Part shown: positions 4,734-11,951 of the stretch, piece after piece
How positions within the stretch are numbered: position 1 is the first letter of the stretch
Layout: every line of letters starts with the position of its first letter
From: DATHGT01 sp035317605
GTDB lineage: Bacteria; Methylomirabilota; Methylomirabilia; Rokubacteriales; CSP1-6
Direction: 5' to 3'
Length of the DNA stretch: 11,951 nt
Assembly (NCBI GenBank): GCA_035317605.1
Contig: DATHGT010000069.1
Location: 1-11,951 of the forward strand
Program-made: the position numbers and the translations under genes
The notes under the pieces: generated by a model
Databases searched by the model: none
Told to the model about the DNA's origin: nothing
Seen by the model: only the letters and a program-made list of their open reading frames with translations

Positions 4734-6491
4734 CTATTTCTTGGAGATGAGGAAGCGGCCTAGGGCGAGGTGGGGGAGGCCGGAGCGTTCGAAGGTGTCG
4801 ATGGCGTCGGCGGCGGAGCAGACGAGGGGCTCGCCGTGGAGGTTGAACGAGGTGTTCAACACGGCGCCGATGCCGGTGCGGCGCTCGAATTCGCGGATCA
4901 CCTGGTGATACTCGGGGTTCCACGCTTCCTCGACGATGTGGGCGCGGGCGGTGCCGTCGTGGGGGTGCACGGCGGCGAGGATCTCGTGGCGGCGCTCGGG
5001 GCGCGTCGGGAACGCGAGCATCATGTACGGCGAGGCCAGGCCGCGCGGATTGACCAGATAATCGTCGGCCCGCTCGCGGAGGACGCTGGGGGCGAACGGC
5101 ATCCAGAAGTCGCGGGCCTTGATCATCCGGTTGATGAGGCCGACCACGCGCTGATCGGACGGGTTGGCGAGGATCGAGCGATTGCCGAGCGCGCGGGCAC
5201 CGAACTCCATGCGGCCGGCGCAGCGGGCCACCACGCCGTCGCTGACCAGCAGCTCGGCGATGCGCTCCTCGACCCGCGCCGGCTCGCTCACCGCGTGGCG
5301 CGTAGCCAGCTCGCGCCGGCGGATCTCGTCCTCGATCCCGACGTCGTCGAGTCGGGGGCCGAGGTACGCGGGCCCGAATGGCCGCGGCGCCGGCTTGACG
5401 CCGCGGCGCGCGCACAGATCGAGATAACCGAGGTACGCGGCGCCGACGGCATTCGATTCGTCGCCGCACGACGGGAACACGAAGAGGTCGCGCACCCACT
5501 CCTCGGCGGCGAGCAGCATGTTGGCCTTGACGTTCATGAACACGCCCCCGCCGAGGGCGAGGCGCTCGCCGCCGTGGCGCTCGTGCATCAGCCGCGCCCA
5601 GCCGACCAGCGCGTCCTCGAGCAGACGCTGGGCGCCGCCCGCGATGCCGTCGAAGCGCTGCCCGAGCGTGGCCTCCAGCAACAATCGGTAACGAGGGCCG
5701 CGGCGCTTCCACGAAAACAGCGCGGGGTCATCAGCGGTCCCGTCGAAGACCTCCCGGAGCGCGGATGCCGCGCGCTCGGCCGCCGCTGAGGGTGCGTACG
5801 GCGCGAGGCCCATCACCTTGTACTCGTGCTCACCCGCCCGCATACCGAGCAGCAGCGTCACGAACGAATAGAACGAGCCGAGCGAGCCGGGCGCGCTGGG
5901 CGCCGCTTCGCGTCGCGTGAGCCCGACGCCGCTCGCCGTGGTCGCGGTCGCGCAGAGCCCGTCGCCGGAGTTGTCGTTGGTGAGCACGAGCGCCTCGGCC
6001 CCACCGAACGGCGAGCCGAAGTAGGCGGCGGCGGCGTGACACGTGTGGTGGTCGAGGGCGACCACGCGATCGGCGGCGATGCCGAGATGATCGGTCACGA
6101 GGCGGAGGCGCTCGGCGCTGGACAGCGCGAATTTCCCTCGGGCGGCATCGGCGAGTCCGAGGCGCGCGCCCAGCTTCCGCGCGCGCTTTCGGAGGCCGTG
6201 GGCGGGAGTATCCAGGCTGACCCCGTAGTACTCGCGCGCGTAGGCGTCGTCGTGGACGACCCGATTCATCCACTCTCGCGCATACGCGCGCTCGCCGGCG
6301 AGCACCACCAGATCGATCGCCGAGCGCTCGATGCCTAGGTCGGCGAGCAAGGCGTCGACGGCGGCCCGCGGATATCCCGCGTCGTTCTTCAGCCGCGAGA
6401 ACCTTTCTTCCGACGCGCACCCGACGACGGCCCCGTCACGCAGCACCGCCGCCGTCGCGCAATGGGTTTCATTGATGCCAAGAACGATCAT
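4734..6491 (-). CDS. NodU/CmcH/TobZ-type O-carbamoyltransferase
   Basis: This is a 585-residue, full-length two-domain enzyme. These enzymes turn carbamoyl phosphate and ATP into carbamoyl-adenylate and then carbamoylate a hydroxyl group, as in Nod factors, cephamycin and tobramycin. The N-terminal Kae1-like domain (1-360) begins MIVLGINETHCATAAVL and has the metal-binding HHTCH (148-152), the TNDNSGDG loop (171-178), YKVMGLAPY (224-232), the GGGVFMN turn near 314 and CGDESNAVGAA. The C-terminal domain has EFGARALGNRSILANP (429-444), WMPFAPSV and NTSFNLHGEPLV (546-557). All the family hallmarks I know are present. The ATG has only a weak, close AGGA upstream. No glycosyltransferase, polyketide or peptide synthase lies nearby, so the acceptor is unknown. 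It is divergent from the aldehyde dehydrogenase gene. Confidence 0.93.
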   Translation of the reverse strand: MIVLGINETHCATAAVLRDGAVVGCASEERFSRLKNDAGYPRAAVDALLADLGIERSAIDLVVLAGERAYAREWMNRVVHDDAYAREYYGVSLDTPAHGLRKRARKLGARLGLADAARGKFALSSAERLRLVTDHLGIAADRVVALDHHTCHAAAAYFGSPFGGAEALVLTNDNSGDGLCATATTASGVGLTRREAAPSAPGSLGSFYSFVTLLLGMRAGEHEYKVMGLAPYAPSAAAERAASALREVFDGTADDPALFSWKRRGPRYRLLLEATLGQRFDGIAGGAQRLLEDALVGWARLMHERHGGERLALGGGVFMNVKANMLLAAEEWVRDLFVFPSCGDESNAVGAAYLGYLDLCARRGVKPAPRPFGPAYLGPRLDDVGIEDEIRRRELATRHAVSEPARVEERIAELLVSDGVVARCAGRMEFGARALGNRSILANPSDQRVVGLINRMIKARDFWMPFAPSVLRERADDYLVNPRGLASPYMMLAFPTRPERRHEILAAVHPHDGTARAHIVEEAWNPEYHQVIREFERRTGIGAVLNTSFNLHGEPLVCSAADAIDTFERSGLPHLALGRFLISKK

Positions 6492-6529
6492 GTCCTGAGG
6501 ATCTTAACAAACACGCGAGGCGGTGCGTC

Positions 6530-6558
6530 TTGACTTTCGTCCGCATCGGACGCATGTT
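6530..6558 (+). promoter_or_regulatory. Possible promoter with internal inverted repeat upstream of aldehyde dehydrogenase
   Basis: TTGACT (6530-6535) and CATGTT (6553-6558) are 17 bases apart; the -35 is good and the -10 is poor. Inside the spacer, GTCCG-CAT-CGGAC (6539-6551) is a perfect 5-bp inverted repeat that could be an operator. This lies in the 100-bp divergent gap between the carbamoyltransferase and dehydrogenase genes. Confidence 0.35.
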
Positions 6559-6578
6559 CCTTCCGCCTCACATACCTC

Positions 6579-6584
6579 AAGGAG
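6579..6584 (+). promoter_or_regulatory. Ribosome-binding site deciding the aldehyde dehydrogenase start
   Basis: AAGGAG is followed by seven bases and then ATG at 6592. The frame is open upstream to a GTG at 6523, but that start has no such site and would add 23 residues of unlikely sequence overlapping the candidate promoter. Confidence 0.85.
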
Positions 6585-6591
6585 TGACACC

Positions 6592-8112
<1,521 letters not shown>

Positions 8113-8116
8113 GAGG

Positions 8117-9451
8117 TCAGGTCCGCAGCTGAGCGACGAGCCAGCGGGCGGTGCGCAGGAGGCGCGCGTCGCCGTGGCGCGGGCCCACGAGCTGGACGCC
8201 GAGCGGCAGCCCGTTGGCGCCCTGCATGAGCGGGACGTTGAGCGCGGGCGTTCCGGCGAGCGTCCACAGCGTACAGAACGCGGGATCGCCGGTGGACTCC
8301 AGGCCCTTCGGTGCGGTACCGGCGGCGCTCGGGGTGAGGATCGCGTCGTAGCGCTGCTCGAACAGCTCGGTGAGGCTCGCCACGAACGCGGGCACGCGGG
8401 CCAGCGCGGCGAGGTATTCGTGGCCGGGCACCGCGCGGCCGCGCTCGATCCGACCCTGGAGCGCCTTCGAGAGACCGTCGCGCCCGTGCTCCCACTCGCG
8501 CCGGAGATTCAGCGCGACTTCCGGCCCCGAAATCGTCTCGTGCCATCTGTACGCGTCGTCGGCCTGGACCAGCTCGACCTCCTCCACCCTCTCGCCGAGC
8601 CGCTCGACCAACTCGGCGAATGCATCCTTGGCGTCAGGCTCGACCCGGTCCCAGCGTGGCGTCTTGACGAACGCGAACATCGGCGGCAGCGGCGGCTCGG
8701 CGCCGACGATCTCGCGGTACGGTACGCGCGCGCGCGGGCGTGTGTCAGGATCGCCCTCGTCGTACCCCACGAGCGATTCGAGCAGCAGCGCGACGTCCTC
8801 GATCGTGCGCGCGAAGAGCCCCACGTGATCCATCGAGCGCGAGAGCTGGAACATCCCGCGCCGCGAGATCAGCCCGTGCGTCGGCTTCAGCGCGTACACT
8901 CCGCAGAACGATCCGGGCCGAATGGTCGAGCCCGTCGTCTGGCTGCCGAGCGCTAGTGGCACCATCCCTGCGGCGACGGCCGCCGCCGATCCGCTCGACG
9001 ACCCGCCCGGCGTGTGCCCGGGATCGTGCGGGTTCCGCGTCTTGCCCGGCGTCCGCGTGGCGAACTCGGTCGTCACGGTCTTCCCCATGACGATCGCCCC
9101 CGCCTCGCGCAGCCGCGAAGCGACCGCCGCGTCGCGCGACGGCGTCCGCCCCGCGTGCAGGACGGACCCGTTCTCGGTCGGCATGTCCGCCGTATCGATG
9201 ATGTCCTTCAGCCCCACCGGCACCCCATGAAGGGGCCCGATCGGCTGCCCGGAAAGCCGAAACTCATCCGCCGCCTTCGCCTGCGCCAGCGCCGACTCCG
9301 GATCCAAGAACGCCCACGCCTGCACCCGCTCGTCGACCTCCCGAACCCGCGCCAAACATGCTTCCACGAGGTCGACGGAGCTGATCAGGCCATCGGAAAC
9401 GAGCCTCGCCGCCTCACACGCCGACACCGAATGCAGATTCGTCAGATCCAA
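8117..9451 (-). CDS. Amidase-signature family amidase (GatA/AtzF-like)
   Basis: This is a 444-residue amide hydrolase of the amidase-signature family. The Ser-cisSer-Lys triad can be read directly: Lys82 in GVPVGLKDII, cis-Ser151 in PGGSSSGSAAAVAAG and nucleophile Ser175 in SQTTGSTIRPG. The 24-residue spacing of the two serines equals that in GatA. The N-terminal helix SVSACEAARLVSDGLISSVDLV and the C-terminal GTPALNVPLMQGANGLPLGVQLVG are typical. No gatB or gatC is adjacent, and the protein is shorter than most GatA proteins, so a catabolic amidase is more likely than the tRNA amidotransferase subunit. The start is TTG, supported by GGAGGG six bases upstream. An overlapping ATG at the same site reads into a stop within eight codons. 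It may be co-transcribed with the upstream binding-protein gene (57-bp gap). Confidence 0.94.
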   Translation of the reverse strand: MDLTNLHSVSACEAARLVSDGLISSVDLVEACLARVREVDERVQAWAFLDPESALAQAKAADEFRLSGQPIGPLHGVPVGLKDIIDTADMPTENGSVLHAGRTPSRDAAVASRLREAGAIVMGKTVTTEFATRTPGKTRNPHDPGHTPGGSSSGSAAAVAAGMVPLALGSQTTGSTIRPGSFCGVYALKPTHGLISRRGMFQLSRSMDHVGLFARTIEDVALLLESLVGYDEGDPDTRPRARVPYREIVGAEPPLPPMFAFVKTPRWDRVEPDAKDAFAELVERLGERVEEVELVQADDAYRWHETISGPEVALNLRREWEHGRDGLSKALQGRIERGRAVPGHEYLAALARVPAFVASLTELFEQRYDAILTPSAAGTAPKGLESTGDPAFCTLWTLAGTPALNVPLMQGANGLPLGVQLVGPRHGDARLLRTARWLVAQLRT

Positions 9452-9457
9452 GCCAAG

Positions 9458-9463
9458 CCCTCC
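9458..9463 (-). promoter_or_regulatory. Ribosome-binding site supporting a TTG start for the amidase
   Basis: GGAGGG on the minus strand is six bases from the TTG at 9451. No in-frame ATG or GTG is as well placed, and the family homology begins within the first ten residues, so the TTG is the probable start. Confidence 0.7.
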
Positions 9464-9508
9464 ATTCGAGTCGTGTGGAAAAGAGATGCGCAGCCTCCCG
9501 GCGTCACA

Positions 9509-10513
9509 TCATTCAACGACTTTATCGGCCCGCTGCCGCAACGGCCTTGATATCGTCAAGCCCAGTGCGTTCGCAGTCTTCGCGTTGATAGCCAACTCGA
9601 ACTTCGTCGGTTGCTCGATCGGAAGGTCTGCCGGCCGGGCACCCTTGAGGATCTTGTCGACGTAGATGGCGGCCCGGCGCGACATCTCGGGGAAGTCCGG
9701 ACCGTAGGCCATGAGACAGCCCTCCATGACGAACAGCGTCGTCTCGCACGTCATCGGGAGGCGTTGAGTCGCGGCGAGCTCGATGAGTTTCGCCCGGTAC
9801 GTTGCGAGAAACGGCGAGGCGACCTGAAACACCGCGTGCGCTCCGTTCTTCTTCGCGGAAATGAAGGCGGGGGCCAAATCCTCGCTCCGCTGAACATCGA
9901 GCCGCTGGACCTGTAGGCCGAGCCGCTTCGCCGCTACCTCGGTCGCGCGGACTCCGGTATCTCCACCGCCGCCACGATCCCAGAGGAGAGCAACTCGTCG
10001 CATACGGGGCACGATCTCCTTGAGGAGTTCGAGGCGTTTTGTCCCGAGCTCGGAGTCCTGAAAGGCTGACCCGGTAATGTTCGCGCCAGGCCGCGCTAGG
10101 CTCTTGACGAAGCCGAAGGCGACCGGCTCATGCACGATGGCCATGACGATGGGGACTGTCGCGCTCGCCTGCTGTGCAGCGCGAATCGCTTGAGGACCCC
10201 ACGCCACGAGCACGTCGACGGGAAGCGCGATGAGCTCGGACGCGATTTTCGGGAACTCATCGAGCCGTCCCTCGCCCCATCGTGTCTCGATCACGACGGT
10301 CTGCCCCTCGATCCATCCAAGGTCCCGCAGTCCATCGCGGAAGGCCTTGACCAGTAGCTGAAACTGATCACCCCCGCTGCTGGAACCGGGGACGAAGATC
10401 CCGACACGGATTGTTTTCGTTTTCGCTGGCTGCTGAGCCTCGGTGGCGAGTGACGCAACGACGGCACCGATCAGAGCGATGCTCCCCAAGAGCGCAGCAC
10501 GCGCATTCATCAC
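9509..10513 (-). CDS. Periplasmic substrate-binding protein, ABC_sub_bind family
   Basis: This is a 334-residue exported solute-binding protein of the ABC_sub_bind (TrpX/YnjB-like, PF04392) type. A signal peptide covers about 1-26 (AALLGSIALIGAVVASLATEAQQ, with probable cleavage after TEA and no lipobox cysteine). The mature part starts TIRVGIFVPGSS and continues with FRDGLRDLGWIEGQTVVIE and WGPQAIRAAQQASATVPIVM. It ends with PTKFELAINAKTANALGLTI, the usual C-terminal signature of this family, many copies of which occur in soil bacteria. No ABC permease or ATPase gene is next to it, so its partner, if any, is elsewhere. The ligand is unknown. It can start at GTG 10513 or ATG 10510; neither has a strong ribosome-binding site. 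The downstream amidase on the same strand might act on an imported ligand, but that is only a guess. Confidence 0.92.
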   Translation of the reverse strand: MMNARAALLGSIALIGAVVASLATEAQQPAKTKTIRVGIFVPGSSSGGDQFQLLVKAFRDGLRDLGWIEGQTVVIETRWGEGRLDEFPKIASELIALPVDVLVAWGPQAIRAAQQASATVPIVMAIVHEPVAFGFVKSLARPGANITGSAFQDSELGTKRLELLKEIVPRMRRVALLWDRGGGGDTGVRATEVAAKRLGLQVQRLDVQRSEDLAPAFISAKKNGAHAVFQVASPFLATYRAKLIELAATQRLPMTCETTLFVMEGCLMAYGPDFPEMSRRAAIYVDKILKGARPADLPIEQPTKFELAINAKTANALGLTISRPLRQRADKVVE

Positions 10514-10651
10514 GCCGTCACCGCCGCCTGTTGGCTCAGCACGGCAACGATCTTCCGCCAGCCGTCGATCCGGCGCAACTTGATCTGCCTTGGATTCACT
10601 GAAGTAGCAGGAGTCCCCGGACGCGCGCGTTCGCCGCCGTCGGAGACGCGT

Positions 10652-10783
10652 GGGGAGTGGGGCGGGGGCCGGTTGACCCGTCCCTGCCGCGCAACCAAGA
10701 CCGCGTCTCGCTACCGATTGGGAACGACTCCCGGTCCACCGAAGGTAAGCGCCTCGTGGTCAGAGGACCCCGCCCCACTCCCC
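10652..10783. repeat. 16-bp perfect inverted repeat pair, arms about 100 bases apart
   Basis: GGGGAGTGGGGCGGGG at 10652-10667 is the exact reverse complement of 10768-10783. The spacer of 100 bases contains a short GGTTG/CAACC hairpin. It may be a REP/BIME-like dispersed element, a long-stem RNA structure, or a remnant of an inverted duplication. Confidence 0.8.
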
Positions 10784-10808
10784 GCGCCCCTCCGCCGGCG
10801 ACCACGAG
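10753..10808. repeat. 9-bp inverted repeat, loop 38 bases
   Basis: CTCGTGGTC (10753-10761) pairs exactly with GACCACGAG (10800-10808). The loop contains the right arm of the 16-bp repeat, so the two pairings would interlock if both formed in RNA. Confidence 0.7.
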
Positions 10809-10824
10809 CCCCAACAGATGGCCA

Positions 10825-10848
10825 CGCGGTCCTCCGGGGCCAACCGCG
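10825..10848 (-). terminator. Possible weak hairpin terminator after the TRAP permease gene
   Basis: CGCGGT (10825-10830) and ACCGCG (10843-10848) form a perfect 6-bp stem with a 12-base GC-rich loop, six bases after the TRAP stop codon. There is no T-run after it on the minus strand, so it is not a classical factor-independent terminator; it may only stabilise the transcript end. Confidence 0.35.
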
Positions 10849-10854
10849 GAGACG

Positions 10855-11951
10855 CTACTTGCCGTAGAGGAACTCCGGGAGCCACAGCGTCATCCCCGGC
10901 CAGATGTACATGAACACGAGGCAGATGCAGACGATGATCATGTACGGCATCATCCCCGCGAAGATCTGGTTCAGGGTGACGTGCTTGGGCGACACACCTT
11001 TGAGGTAGAACGCCGACATGGCCACCGGCGGCGACAGGAACGCCGCCTGGAGGTTGACCGCCACCATCGTGCCGAACAGGATCGGGTCGACGTGGAAGTG
11101 GGTCAGCAGCGGGATGAAGATCGGGCAGAAGATCACGATGATCTCCGTCCACTCCAGCGGCCAGCCGAGCAGGAAGATGATCACCTGGGCCAGGAACTGA
11201 AAGCCGACCGGCGACAGGTTCATCGACAGCACCCACCGCTCGATGAGCGACTGGCCGCCGTGCAGCGCGAACACCGCCGAGAACAGCGCGGAGCCCACGA
11301 AGAGCCAGCACACCATGGCCGTGGTCTTCGCGGTGAGGAACGTCGCCTGCTTGAGGTTCGTCCGCAGCTCGGGCGACGTCCGGAGATACCAGAGCCCCGG
11401 GATCACGGTACCGGTGAAGGTGCCGCCGATGGAGGCGGCCACGATGAGCGACGCCACGTCCTCGCCCTCGTACCAGCCGAGCGCCACTCCGAGGACGACG
11501 CCGAGGAGGCTCCACCACCACACCGCCTTGGGAAACTTCGCCATCACCGCGAGGTAGAGCGCGCCCAGCGCGCCGATGGCCGCGGACTCGGTGGCGGTGC
11601 AGATGCCGAACAGGATAACGACCAGGACCACCACCGTGAGCACGCCCAGGGGGACGACCGACACGATCAGCTCTTTCAGGATCTCGAGCTGCTCACCGTT
11701 CATCCGCCAGAAGTACCAGAGCAGCAGCACGCCACAGACCGCGACGGAGCCCCAGAACGACTGGTAGAAGTGGGCCGGAACCTGTCCGATGCCGGTGGTG
11801 CGCTCCTGCTGGAACGACGTCACCTCCTGCGGGCCGCTCTGGGCCGTCGGCGACTCGCTCTCCTTGACGTCGCCGGCCAGGCCGACTTCCTGCGGCTGCT
11901 CTTCGGTCGTCGCGGCGCCGGTCGTCGCGGCGCTCGTCGTCGAAGTGTCGG
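10855..11951 (-). CDS. TRAP transporter large permease (DctM-like), C-terminal part, with unusual insertions
   Basis: The frame is open from base 11951 to a TAG stop at 10855, giving the last 365 residues of an inner-membrane permease that imports organic acids with Na+ or H+ together with a small permease and a periplasmic binding protein. DctM signatures are FGICTATESAAIGALGALYL, WPLEWTEIIVIFCPIFIPLL and VAVNLQAAFLSPPVAMSAFY. The GTG at 11823 is internal: coding continues upstream through a hydrophilic Thr/Ala/Glu-rich segment (DTSTTSAATTGAATTEEQ, then GDVKESESPTAQ), which looks like a cytosolic linker. Between the TATESAA helix and the TAKTTAMVCWLF helix lies an extra stretch of about 60 residues (11356-11538) with two hydrophobic segments, which ordinary DctM proteins lack. 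The small subunit and binding-protein genes would be expected outside the window. The substrate is unknown. Confidence 0.92.
   Translation of the reverse strand, partial: DTSTTSAATTGAATTEEQPQEVGLAGDVKESESPTAQSGPQEVTSFQQERTTGIGQVPAHFYQSFWGSVAVCGVLLLWYFWRMNGEQLEILKELIVSVVPLGVLTVVVLVVILFGICTATESAAIGALGALYLAVMAKFPKAVWWWSLLGVVLGVALGWYEGEDVASLIVAASIGGTFTGTVIPGLWYLRTSPELRTNLKQATFLTAKTTAMVCWLFVGSALFSAVFALHGGQSLIERWVLSMNLSPVGFQFLAQVIIFLLGWPLEWTEIIVIFCPIFIPLLTHFHVDPILFGTMVAVNLQAAFLSPPVAMSAFYLKGVSPKHVTLNQIFAGMMPYMIIVCICLVFMYIWPGMTLWLPEFLYGK

Larger units (their letters stand above)
10514..10854. other. Gene-free 341-bp region rich in inverted repeats
   Basis: Between the TRAP permease stop and the binding-protein start I see no convincing gene. 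It contains a perfect 16-bp inverted repeat (10652-10667 with 10768-10783, about 100 bases apart), a 9-bp one (10753-10761 with 10800-10808) whose loop holds the right arm of the first, and a 6-bp hairpin at 10825-10848. The part nearest the binding-protein gene (10514-10600) is more ordinary and presumably holds its promoter, but no clear -10/-35 pair was found. Confidence 0.7.

Noticed and set aside
4770..5789. Plus-strand open frame of 339 codons
   Set aside because: It is antisense to the carbamoyltransferase, whose motifs are unmistakable; no domain was recognised in the antisense frame.
8718..8740. Alternating CG/TG run inside the amidase gene as a Z-DNA or regulatory element
   Set aside because: It encodes ordinary amidase residues (TRPRARVPY) and such runs are expected at this GC content.
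10510..10698. Small minus-strand frame of 62 codons whose stop overlaps the start of the binding-protein gene
   Set aside because: The overlap looks like coupling, but its first half is Pro/Arg-rich sequence over the inverted-repeat region, no ribosome-binding site was seen and no family was recognised. The last 28 codons could be a remnant of an older gene, but this cannot be supported.
10596..10814. Minus-strand frame of 72 codons in the gene-free gap
   Set aside because: It is Gly/Arg/Pro-rich, spans both arms of the 16-bp inverted repeat and has no ribosome-binding site or recognisable motif.

Overview
The window is very GC-rich, has almost no spacer DNA, and uses GTG and TTG starts freely. 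It carries the gene mix common in uncultured soil and groundwater bacteria of the Rokubacteria/Methylomirabilota or deltaproteobacterial type: an orphan tripartite-urea/ABC_sub_bind-type periplasmic binding protein, a TRAP permease, an amidase and an aldehyde dehydrogenase. The lineage is an inference from gene content and style. There is no rRNA or other phylogenetic marker in the window. No tRNA, rRNA, insertion sequence, prophage or CRISPR array was seen.

Left region (1-2816). Three minus-strand genes form an envelope-stress-like module: an ECF sigma factor (1431-1988), a zinc-finger anti-sigma factor coupled to it by a GTGA overlap (358-1434), and the start of a secreted DUF4139 protein (1-280, cut by the window edge). 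Two nearly identical promoter-like elements, GGAACTT-15 nt-GTCTAA, lie just upstream of the sigma gene and of the DUF4139 gene. The simplest reading is that the sigma factor drives its own operon and DUF4139 as a target. Divergent from sigma is a plus-strand pair: a secreted carboxypeptidase-regulatory-like protein with a duplicated 21-bp unit in its signal peptide, and a stand-alone Lrp/AsnC ligand-binding (RAM) domain protein.

Middle region (2873-6491). A D-2-hydroxyacid dehydrogenase on plus converges, with one base between the stops, on a MntA-HepT toxin-antitoxin pair on minus (4-nt overlap, both active-site motifs intact). Upstream of that pair on the same strand is a stand-alone NodU/CmcH/TobZ-type O-carbamoyltransferase with no biosynthetic partners in view.

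Right region (6592-11951). An aldehyde dehydrogenase on plus converges on an amidase on minus, followed by an orphan periplasmic binding protein and the C-terminal part of a TRAP large permease (5' end outside the window). A 341-bp gene-free stretch between the last two holds several long inverted repeats. Together these genes suggest scavenging of organic acids and amides, but no complete pathway is present.
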